Assembly: GCF_030272615.1 (NCBI RefSeq)
Contig: NW_026728904.1
Location: 1-64,000 of the forward strand
DNA length: 64,000 nt
Direction: 5' to 3'
From: Cryptomeria japonica
Taxonomy: Eukaryota; Streptophyta; Pinopsida; Cupressales; Cupressaceae
Numbering within the stretch: position 1 is the stretch's first letter; the number at the start of each line of letters is the position of its first letter. A model generated the notes under the pieces. The model was not told where the DNA came from. It did not search any database and saw only the letters and a list, made by a program, of their open reading frames with translations. A program made the translations under genes and the position numbers. Below are positions 10,855 to 21,294 of this stretch, in pieces.

Positions 10855-12650
10855 TGCGACCTAGCTAATGCTTCCTCTCTTAGTAAAGCCATCTCTCTAG
10901 AGGAAATTAACAATACCATTAGACAGATGGCATTAGATAAGGCCCCCGGGCCAGATGGTCTTCCCATTGAATTTATAAGAAAAATATTGGATGGATTGGA
11001 TAGGAGCTATTGGAGATTTACAATGAAAATTTTAAACAGGGATCGCTGGGAGGTGAGATCAATACAGGGCTTATTAAGTTGATTCCTAAGGATGTGGATA
11101 GATCTCTAATAAATAACTGGAGACCTATCACTCTCCTAAATGTCTCCTATAAGAGTTTGGCCAAAACTCTTGCTCTAAGGCTAAAAGATATTCTCCCCAA
11201 GATCATTAGCTTTTTTCAGACAGGTTTTGTAAAGGGAAGATATATCCTAGAAAACCTAGTGGTCTATTGGGAAGCCATGAAGTGGGCAAAGGAAACCAGC
11301 CAAGAAGCATGCATGCTCCTTCTTGATTATGATAAAGCGTATGACTGCATAGAGTGGAAATTTATATATATGATGATGGATTCCTTAGGATTCCCAAAGG
11401 ATTTCATTAAGATGGTCCAAACATTACTAAATGGGGCTTTGGCTAAGATAGAAGTAAATGGGATGAGATCAGATAGTTTTGTACTCACAAGATCTATAAG
11501 ACAAGGATGTCCTCTCACCCTTGCACTATTTGTTATAGCAGCTGATGTTGTTAGCTACCTAATCTCAGACAATTCACTTCTGCCTAAGGTCAGAGGGGTA
11601 CAAATATCTGAGGGGAAATATGTAGCTAATGTCCAATTTGTAGATGATACTTTTGTACTCCTTAGGCTAGAATAGAGAACTTGGAGAACTTCATGAACAA
11701 GATGAGCATATTCTGTAATGCATCGGGCAACCAAATTTCATTAGAGAAATCTTTTTTTCTAGGATGGGAGGAAGAGCCTCCTCCTTGGTTGGCTCAATGG
11801 TCCATCAAATGGGGAGGTCCGGAGCATCAAGTTAAATATCTGGGCATTCCCTTTTCAATCAACCCTAACATGAAGGCCATGTGTGAATGGGAGAAAACGA
11901 GATTACTAAAAAACTTGGGAGATAGGACAATCAATATCTCTCACTGGCTGAGAGGGTCCAGGTATGTCAAAAGATATTATCTTCCTATCCAATCTATTAT
12001 TCTTCAGCTTGGTTATTCTATCATTACCAATATAATTTTTTAGAGAAAACTATGAGATATTACCTTTGGTCTGATGGTAAAGGGAATAGAAAAAGACACT
12101 CAGTCAAATGGGAATGGTGTATCATTTATAAAAGGAGAGGAGGATTAGGATTGAAGGACTTAAGGGGTGGCTCTTGTTGCCAAATGCATCATTAGACTTA
12201 TTGAAGGGGAAGAACCATGGAAAGCCTTGCTCAGAAACAACATCACACGAGGTCATCCTAGTAAAGGAAAATAAAAATAAATAAAAATCTCCCTTTAAAT
12301 GATATACTTGCTGGAGAAATAGATTTCAAGGTCAAAGGGTCTCTAGTATTCAACACCATTTGGAAAAGCTGGGTCTATATTAGACAGTTTATATTAGGTC
12401 GTCAAGTCACTTCAAACAATCTAATCAGCGGTAACATGTCCCTATGGTGGAATCTCAAAAACAGAGGTAATACATTGGCACTGTTACAGGGGTGTTCAAC
12501 TAAAGCATGGAATGATAAAGGTATATCTTATTTTTTAGATGTTATAAAATATGATGCCCTCTGTAGTTAAGAAGATCTGAAAAACTTATTTGATTTTTTA
12601 TGATGCCCTCTGCAGTTAAGGAGACTCATATTTTACAAAATAAATGTGCA
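10855..12650 (+). pseudogene. 5'-truncated LINE (L1-type) reverse transcriptase remnant
   Basis: The order of motifs is that of a plant LINE ORF2: KAPGPDGLP near 10940, then LINNWRPITLLNVSYK, the GFVKGRYI stretch, LLLDYDKAYDCIEW, RQGCPLTLALF, and the catalytic loop FVDD (usual form YADD or FADD) near 11640. A stop at about 11673 is followed in a neighbouring frame by YLGIPFS and the thumb region, and then by a zinc-finger-like tail (RGGLGLKDL) near 12150. The endonuclease domain is missing and the frame is broken near 11000, 11675 and 12040 or later. The element is therefore inactive. No poly(A) tail was found at the 3' end. Confidence 0.9.
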
Positions 12651-12699
12651 GGCAACAGTTGTGATCAGATTCAAGAAAAAGAAGCTAGAGAATATCTTT

Positions 12700-13104
12700 A
12701 AGAGTGGCACGGGGCATCCTGGTTACTAGAAGGTCTCACATGGATACACATGGTCTCAGATATCAGAAGAGATGACTCCATTTGAGATAGCTTTGCATAA
12801 CTTCATGGCAGAGCTGGAAGAGCAGAGGCAGAAGTAGAGGCAGGAACGATAGAAGGCAATATGGGTAGTCCCAATGGTAGCTGTTCGAGGGGATATACCA
12901 GGTGATGATCCAGATGGTATGCCTGGTGATGTTCTAGGTGATGCACAAGGTGCTATACCAAATGGTGTTCCTGAGGCTATACCAATAGATGAAGTTGTTC
13001 AACACCCTTACAAACAGATTGAAGAGAATCACATGCTCAGGTGGATGGAAGGATCCAAGTGTTGGGTAGCTTGGGTCCCAAGGAGGCAAGGAGACATAAT
13101 ATGA
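12700..13104 (+). pseudogene. Unidentified Gly/Asp/Pro-rich coding remnant
   Basis: A 76-codon open stretch (12874-13104) encodes repeats of the Gly-Asp-Ile-Pro-Gly-Asp type and then a Trp-rich tail. Upstream, the same frame has a charged helix (AELEEQRQK) with two stops. It could be the far end of the PMD-like gene split by the LINE, because the PMD remnant also has a Gly/Asp-rich tail, but the link is only inferred. Confidence 0.3.
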
Positions 13105-16100
13105 ATCTGATTCACATTGTAGGTTACTTTCCTACATTATAATACTCCTTTGTAATTAAACAGTTGATACTCTATGTAGTTTGTTGGGACTGGTAACATA
13201 TATGATAAGTTGGTAGCACAATCATGTATGCCCCCTTTTTTGCTGCTAGTTGTAACACCTCCATATGAGATACCATTATGGATATGATCATATATATTTA
13301 ATAGCAAAATAATAATAATATTAATTTTCTTATTAATTAATCTCTATACTATGTATTTGTAAATTAATGATTAAAAAAATTTAAAAACTTATAAAATATT
13401 TAGTTATAAGATCAGTATCATAAAAATAAATCATTAAGATATGATCTTTGGAAACTTCATGTGAATTAATTGAAATAATCAATGCACTATTGAGCCTTCT
13501 ATTTTCTAATTAAATAAATAAATATAATATAATAATTAGCACCATTTGTACGCCTATTTTTTTTCATTGTTGCTGAAAAAGGTACATAGTAAAGTTATTG
13601 ATTAGTTCAAAAAAGCAAGACTGATAGAAAGTTTTTTGGCTCCCACATCATGCTAATCAAGCTACCCACCGGCAGGTGTCAAGAACTACTCAACATTTGA
13701 CAAGAAAAAGAGAATTCATATTTTTGGCACCAAAGACAGTTTTCAGCGAAGTGGCTGTCATATTTCTTTATGGATTTTCTACTGTCTTGAATGGTGTATA
13801 TTTCATTATTGGCTAACTAAGCTCAAGCCATGCATATTGTTTGATTGTTTCCTTATATAACAATTTGTAATATTGTCCCTTATGATGTTTGTTATTGACT
13901 AAAAGATAGTGGTGTTGAAATCTTAGATGGATTACTTTTCATAATAATTTTGTTCATAATGATTTGATCTAATCATTTAGAAATCTGAAAAAAAAATAAA
14001 AAAATTTACATTTGATTATTTCAATATATTATTCATTCTTCATAGGTACTATCTATTTTAGATTAATTTTTTTATTTGAGAGATTTTTTGATAAGTTTTT
14101 AATTATGTTTAGATGTTTAAGTTATTTTTTGAAATAATTTAAAAAGTTAGTATATTGTAAAATTAATAAAAAATTAAAATGCTCTATATAAATCAATGTG
14201 TCAATTGATAAAGTTGTTTGTTTATGGTATTAAGATTGTATAATTGAAACTCAAACATGTTATTTTGATTAGTTAATATGTCAATAGAACTTAAATGCTT
14301 ATAGAAATTAGAAAATATATTCTTCTTTGTTCTAGTGTGTTCCTTAATGTGTGTAATCTATGGCTAAAGGTGATTTAAAAATATGTTTGAAATACTTAAA
14401 TTAGAATTAATAGTTTGTCTTATTGAACCCATTAAATACATGTAGATTTGACTATAGACCATGTTTGTAAGTTTTAAGAATGTGAGTATATATTGTGTAG
14501 AACTAATTTGTTTGCAACCAAGGTTTTCAAATTTTGAGAATGTTCCAAAGTAAGTTTTGATACCAATTGGGGGTTCAATTTGAATTCTAGCCATGATTAC
14601 GAATATTAGGAATGTAGGAAGAGTTGAAGTGTATCAAAAAGAGCAACTATTACTATATGATCTCCATTTACCAATTTTAACAAACTAGAGCATAGTGTAT
14701 GGTACCAATTTAATTGTATTCCATGTTTGAAAACTTGAGAATGTGACAAAATTTGTATGATATTGATGATGGGTTATATATTGACCATGTTCTATGTTAG
14801 CAAACCTTTAATATGTCAAATGAGTTAAAATATTCTTTGTATGCATTGCATTTTACTTTGATCATCAATTACAAACTTTAAGCATATCGAGTGAACTGTC
14901 ATGTGCCAAATATGACTTACATTTTGACTTGGATCCATGTTTACAAATATTAAGAGTGTTGGGATAGTTCTAGTCTAAACATGAATTACCTTTTTTAAAG
15001 TGTTACCCATGATTTTTGTGGAGTACGGGAAATAGTAGATATATAAGATATTTAATATTTAATTTATTTATTAGTTAATTATAAATCTATTTCATCAAAA
15101 AAAATATAGTATGATTATCTATTATTATCTATATTAAAATTTATATAATATTAAATTCTAAATATATTGATTATAGAATTGCAGATTTATTATGTCGAGA
15201 GGCATCAACAATTACATCAAAATGTCTATAAACCAAAATCCATTTTTTAAACAATTTTATATGCAAATGACGGGTAAATGCATGAAATATGTTGTGTTCT
15301 AGTTGTTATTTTATTACTCCAAATAAAATAGAACCCTCGCCAATTGTCTTCAGTGCAAGACTTTAATGGAGTTGTATTCTTGGTGTTTAATATTTTAGAA
15401 GAACATTTATTTTACAATGATTCTCTTCTATTATAAATATCTTGCGACATATTTTACATATATTTTTTGAATATAGGTATACTAGTATTCTATATTCAAT
15501 TATATATTTATTTTTGAAAAGAGAGGATGGGAGAAGGGAGATATATATATTAAAAATGACAAAGTATGGAAGAGAGATAGAATGAAAGAGATAGATGTGA
15601 GAGAGAGTAGGGGAGGTGATAGAGAAAGGTAAAAGGAACATTGAGAAGGGGAGAGATAGAGGTTAAGAGATCAAGAACAATGGGATACAAAATTAAGTGT
15701 GTGGCTTATGTCATCCATGTGTAGATAGGATACAAGAATCTACATCTTATTTTAGTATTCATTTTATTTTTCATATATCTAGATGTTGAAGAAAGTATTA
15801 GATATGTATAAAACTTAAACAATATAAGTATTCTCAAATTCGTTCTTTATGAAAATTGACTTGAAAAGTTAATTTTAATAAGCTAATGCAATATGCACTT
15901 TGTTTCTTACCATACTTATTTCTTTATAATCTTTTTATTTTATTTCTTTATAATCTTTTTATTTTAATCCAGTAAAACATGGTATTTTAAATCATTTCTG
16001 TCTCAAAATCTACATCGTTATTACTATTATATATATAAATTTTATAGAGAGTAAATTATTACATATGAATTACCATAGATTCTAATACAACCAGACGCGG
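13105..16100. other. AT-rich intergenic DNA upstream of the BAHD gene
   Basis: No supported gene. The stretch is very AT-rich with many short open frames of no recognisable content. A GA-rich patch lies at 15515-15660. A diverged short repeat array at 14450-14970 is listed separately. Confidence 0.6.
14450..14970. repeat. Diverged tandem repeat of a short 'ccatgttt..aa..ttaagaatgt' motif
   Basis: Similar phrases recur near 14458, 14518, 14592, 14722, 14787, 14870 and 14937. The spacing is irregular at about 60-130 bases. Divergence is high, so the array is old. Confidence 0.4.
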
Positions 16101-16102
16101 AA

Positions 16103-16311
16103 ATGTCACATGGTAATGTCAGTCTTTGGAATGCTAACTTCTCTGCAAATAATTTAAGTTGAAGCTCACCCAATGCGAAAAAAACACATGGGAATGCCAG
16201 GTATTGGAATGCTAACTTATTTGGAAATAATTGTTCAGCGAGAAAATCTGTTAAAAAACCGCAAAAATTGCAGAATTGAAAGACGAGAATAGCAGGCATT
16301 GGAACGCTAAC
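16103..16311 (+). repeat. Three direct-repeat modules in the BAHD upstream region
   Basis: The core TTGGAATGCTAACTT occurs at 16126-16140 and 16204-16218, and a shorter copy with one change (TTGGAACGCTAAC) at 16299-16311. The first two copies share about 50 bases including a downstream AAATAATT. They lie about 130-320 bases upstream of the TATA box. They could be promoter elements or traces of a small duplication. Confidence 0.55.
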
Positions 16312-16437
16312 AGAGAATACCCAGGGGATAGCGTGGTAGCAGAGCCATTGGAGGCTTCAACGGTCTGTTGATAAGGCATAGCTATCTTATCAGACACGTC
16401 GATCTTTCTTTAATATTTACAGATGCGATTACCCAAT

Positions 16438-16445
16438 TATATAAA
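16438..16445 (+). promoter_or_regulatory. TATA box of the BAHD acyltransferase gene
   Basis: TATATAAA lies 97 bases upstream of the start codon. This fits a transcription start near 16470 and a leader of about 70 bases rich in GA just before the ATG. Confidence 0.7.
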
Positions 16446-16541
16446 GAGGTTGCTATCCCTTAAGAAATCCTTCATTGTGAAAGAACAATACAAGACATTG
16501 TATTTGCATTATAGAGAAAGAGAGAAGAGGGAGAGAGAAGA

Positions 16542-17920
16542 ATGAAAGTGTTGAGAGGCGAAGGTGTGTTGATCAAACCCTGTGCGGGTAAAGATCAGCG
16601 TGAGCTTGTTGAGCTAAACAATTTTGATTTGATTGCACACCCAATGTACGTGAAGCTCGTGTATGTTTTCCAAGCTCCTACCCCGAGCTCAGAGGTGTTG
16701 AAGGAAGGACTGGCCAAAGTTCTGGCGGAGTTCAGAGAATGGGCAGGGAGATACACGAAAGAAACACCGAGTGGGTGCCTTGGCATCAATCTGAATGACG
16801 AGGGTGTGCTTGTCATAGAAGCCGAAGCAGATGGAACAATAGTAAATGCAATGCCCTTCGATCCCTCTTCATTCCTCCTTGAGTTGGTGCCACCCACATC
16901 CACCGTGGTCAATGAGCTTTTACTCCTGCAGGTATGATAACCCACTATATTATCTATGTAAGGAGAAGGATTTACTCATGCGGGTATTGTAAAACTTGTT
17001 TTAATTTTTCCTTAAAACTAACAAGATTGTGATAAATATGTTTGTTGATGTAGTTTACTCGATTTACTTGTGGAGGGTTGGTGATAGGCCTAGCTCGTCA
17101 TCATCATGTTGCAGACGGAAAAGCAGCTACTTTTTTCATGAACTCGTGGGCAAAAATTGTTGGAGGAGAGTGTATTCTACCTCCACTACATGACCGATCT
17201 CTATTAAAAGCAAGAGATCCTCCCCAGCCATGTTTTGAGCATTATGAATCTAATACTGTAAACCATGAGCACTCTCCAATACTGTCCACTCTAACCACAA
17301 AAAAGTTTCATTTTGATGCAATGTTTTTACAGAAACTCAAGTCGAAGGTAAATGGATCTGATCCATCAAAAAAACCCTATACTACTTTTGAAATCCTTGT
17401 TGCCCATATGTGGAAATGTATTACAAAAGCTCGAGGCCTTGATGGGGATGTAAAAACAAAAGCTAGCATTCCCGTGGGTGGAAGAAGAAGGTTGAATCCT
17501 CCGTTGCCTGAAGAATACTTTGGTAATGTTGTCTATGAATCATTTGCTCAATCTATTGCATCAGAGATCATAAATGGGTCTTTAGAATTTATTTCAGAGT
17601 TGATACATAAGTCAGTTACCAAGGTTGATGATAATTTTATACATTCAGCGATTGATTTTTTTGAGATGAGGAAATCAATGTTAGGGCCACGGAGCCTTAA
17701 TGATAGAACTGATGTATTCCCAGTAAGTTGGATGAAATTTCCTATGCATCATTTTCATTTTGGAGTGGGTGGCCCAGTGTATGTAGGTCCTTCATTAGTG
17801 CTGATGGAAGGCCTTTTAATTTTGTATGATTCCTGCGGTAAAGAGGGAGGCGTAGAAGTCATGGTTTGCTTGTCAAAAGCAGATATGAATGTACTTGAAC
17901 AGAATTGGTTTCAAGTTTGA
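16542..17920 (+). CDS. BAHD acyltransferase, agmatine/amine hydroxycinnamoyltransferase-like, two exons (16542-16931, 17054-17920)
   Basis: Joining the exons gives 418 residues, slightly short for the family's usual 430-460. The 122-base intron is GT-AG, phase 0, and lies after the Gln codon in LLLQ/FTRFTCGG, the intron position shared by many BAHD genes. The catalytic HxxxD motif is HHVADG, with His147 and Asp151. FTRFTCGG precedes it, as is usual. GGRRRLNPPLP and YFGNVV are the family's mid-protein landmarks. The C-terminal structural motif, normally DFGWG, is HFGVG at residues 365-369. REWAGRY near the N-terminus and the GRRRL-EYFGN region resemble agmatine coumaroyltransferases, whose own motif is a DFGGG variant. 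Known family: cytosolic acyl transfer from acyl-CoA to an alcohol or amine. Inferred: an amine acceptor and a role in phenolamide defence chemistry. The frame is intact with a TATA box upstream, so it may be expressed. Confidence 0.9.
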
Positions 17921-20579
17921 TTCTATTTGTCTTCTAAATAATATATAATAAGATTATTTGAATGTTCAGGAGGTCATGTTTAATTGGTTAAAGGAGGTCA
18001 TGTTTAATTGGTTAAAGTATTGACTTTTCAATATGGAGATTCAAGTTCAATTTTCAATAGGATATCTAATATGGAATTGTAAGTTGATTTTTGCTTTTTC
18101 ATAGCTGATTTCTAATATTTGCAAATGATAAGATTTATTTTTTTATTAATTAATCTTTACACTATGTATGTGTAAGTTAATGATTAGTCAACCAACACTT
18201 TTAAATGATTGTTAAAATGTTAAAAGATTGAATAAGGCAATTTTGAATAGCAAGTTGAAAAACTTATCCACAAAATCTCCAAAAATGTTAGTAATAAAAT
18301 TTGTGCAATTTTGAATTTAATTTATAAGACAAATCAATTACTTTTGAATATTTTTAATAATATTTAGAAAAAAACACATTTTCCAAATAAGTATTATTTC
18401 AAATTTTAATAAGACAACTCATATGTAATTGATTGAGATATATTTTTGAAAAATAAATAAATAAACAATGAATATTGTTTTGATATATTTAAAAAATACA
18501 TAATTTGTAGATTTGAAATACAAGAATGCCTATTGGACATCATGGTACGATAGCCATTAGAGATATAAACATTACAAAATAGTCTTTTAAGAAAAAAATT
18601 AAATTCTGAACTTTTAAAAATAGAATCAAGATCGGTCATGTCTTTGTTGATGCTACAACTCTTGCCAGGAAAAATGAGTCCCAAGGATAATGATGTCTTG
18701 GAAGTAGAAGATGATGCTTGAAACGTTTAACTTCCTACTTCTTTGAGGTACTTCTATAGGTCTCTCGTCATGTTTTATATATCTCAATTTGTGTAGGCTG
18801 GTTCTTTTTCAGGTTTTGTATGTGGTTTTATGTTCAACGTTTGGCTCCTCTCAGGGTTACTCAATGGTTGAGCATGGCTCCCACTTCTTATCTGCATTCA
18901 TAAATCTTCGGCCCATTGTGCTATGTTTTCTTCTGTTCAATTGTTGAGCTTTTCTCCCGTCATCCAAGGCTTGTTATACACTTATAGTTTCATGTTCGAG
19001 GTTGAGCTAGTCTCCCCTACTAGGCTAATTATGATTTTTTTGTGTGATACGAAGATAAAATTAGTAGACTTGTAGTGAAGAATATATAATTATATCTTTT
19101 AATAACTATGGAGAGGAAGAGGGCGCACCTATAATGCAACAGTGTGGAAAGGAAGAAGAAGCCTCAGGTATGGGCAGACGCTTTAGACTGAATATTTTCT
19201 TGAGAATAGGTTTCCACTACCAAAGAAACAACGTCATGTGTCAGAATGGGCATTTAAAATATACATTGGGTGGACACGTGCTTTCCCTCTTCCTCCTTCC
19301 TAACCCTACAAAGGAAATAATAACTTTTTGAGAGCTCGTAGGACCATCTTGAATTTTGACACTTTCATCAAGGTCTCAAAGCTCATGGGATTTCCTTGGA
19401 TTTTGACATTCTAATCAAGGTTTTAATGTAGGAAAAGACATGGTGTCTTTGAGAAAAAACAAGGGTTTCAAATAAAGTTGGCCCATCTTTCCTATTGAAG
19501 AGATTCTCTAATATGGGATTTCCAAATCAAAACAAATTTTAGGGGTTTTTTCATCACTTTCATTCTCATGTTTTTCCCAAAAGCTTAGTCGAAATTGCAT
19601 GGGCAAGTCACCACTCCAATCGAAGAAATGCTTTTTATTGGTTCACTAGAAAAGGTTGCAAAAATAGAGTTTCTTCAAGGCAAATGAATGTTTCGACTAG
19701 GGAAATACCCCTCTCAACCATTTTTGGATGCCAAATCCTAGATACTTATTCCTACAATTTCTTTGATCAATCCTCCTCTAGAATTTACAAGTAAAGACCT
19801 TTAAAAAAATACCCTTTTCGTACATTTTGGGGAAGGACCACATCTCTTTAGCCCTTCTAGAATGTATTTTTGGAGAATGGTATGCATCTTGTTTCTTTCA
19901 TCTTTTCTCAACTGATTTCTTTGTAGTAGTCTTTAATTCATATGAAGCTAAAATGAAATTCTTAGCAATTCATATCTCTAGATAACAACAAATTATTGTT
20001 AGTTCAACCATAGAAACCCTTATCCACTTTTGCATTGGCACACCACCATTTCTTCTTGGTTTTCCTTACTTGGCATCCCACTGGAATTTTCAGATCCGCG
20101 AAATACTTTGGGCACAAATTCCTTGGAACTTTTGTTCACATGAGTCATTATTGTTAGTCACCAAAGCCTCAACACCAGTAGAAACTATTGTGTTGAGGCT
20201 TATTGAGGCCATTATGAAACTAAAATACTCCTATAGCTAATGTAGTATGACACAAAGTTGATGGAAAACCACATAGTAAGAAAGGAAGACACAAAACCCG
20301 TGTAGATCATAAAACATCGGCCATTCCATTTTTTAGGTCAATAAAATTAAAATTCATGAAGCCCTAGTGACTCTGGAGGTCTCGGACTCCTATCTCCTCA
20401 ACAACAGAGTATTGCCCTTTGTGCCAAGTTGATTATTCATGCCATTTTTTGGCAATGAAGCCTAGAAGATTATCATCAAACATTGTATTTCTGCCAATTT
20501 TCCTATTGACTGGTCAACTTGGAAGGGGTATTAATTTTTAAACCCTTTTGGTTATAAATCATGTTGTTCACATCAAGGT
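17921..20579. other. AT-rich spacer downstream of the BAHD gene
   Basis: No supported gene. AATAATATATAATAAG-type words just after the stop (about 17937-17953) could serve as polyadenylation signals. A 24-bp perfect tandem duplication lies at 17969-18016. The remainder holds only short open frames without recognisable content. Confidence 0.55.
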
Positions 20580-21280
20580 TGTTGGGAAAGTTGTGTTGTA
20601 CACCTTGCATAATAATTTTTTATTGATGTATTATTTTATTATTGTGTGAGGTGGATATGGAATTATATTGTAATATTATATTTTATTGTTGCACCTAGGA
20701 GCACCTAGATGGATGTGCAACATGTAGAGATTCCCTTGGAATATTCTTGTAACCACTTGATGAGTTGTATTGACACATTTATATTATTATATTTTATTTA
20801 TTTAATACTGGGGAATGTAATTGTGATGAAGTACCCAATATTAAATGTGGTTGAAGGGTAGGTAGGAAAAATATTATATTTTATTGTCACATGGTTTTGG
20901 GCACTTGGTGGTTTTGTGGGAGCTTGTGTTTATAAAAGCACCACAAGGATAGTTGTTTGGGTTGGTCAATTAGCCAGGTTACCATTTGTGGATGTTGGAA
21001 GCATGGAATGGGATGTGTGGATTCATGCTTGTTATGGCTGGGTTTTCAAAAGCTTTCCATAGTTGTACTGTAATGGATGCATTGCTGATAATACATGATG
21101 GATCATGCTTTTGGAGGCTGAGTTTTTCCCTCAAGAGAGTTTTCCCAGGATGTATCTTGTGTCATATTTTCATCGGTGTGTTATCTATTCTTTGCATGTG
21201 GATTCTATGTGTTGATTTAATTAAGATCTCAATTGGGTTATGTGGAAATTGTCATAAAGTTGGTTGCAAGTTTCCTTTCA
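20580..21280 (+). repeat. 5' LTR of element G (about 701 bp)
   Basis: The sequence begins TGTTGGGAAAG and ends in CA two bases before a clear primer binding site at 21283. Length and ends fit a Copia-type LTR. No second copy is seen downstream in the window, so the left end is a judgement from the TGTTGG start. Confidence 0.6.
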
Positions 21281-21282
21281 AG

Positions 21283-21294
21283 TGGTATCAGAGC
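21283..21294 (+). other. Primer binding site of element G
   Basis: TGGTATCAGAGC on the plus strand, complementary to initiator methionine tRNA, just inside the proposed LTR. Confidence 0.85.

Noticed and set aside
12550-12625. Short duplication of TATGATGCCCTCTG considered as a LINE target duplication
   Set aside because: Both copies lie within or at the edge of the LINE tail about 50 bases apart and do not flank the element.
16595-16945. Antisense open frame of 116 codons over BAHD exon 1
   Set aside because: It is a shadow of the well-supported acyltransferase exon and has no family features.
19134-19331. 65-codon open frame downstream of the BAHD gene
   Set aside because: Short, without recognisable motif, promoter or neighbours that would support it.
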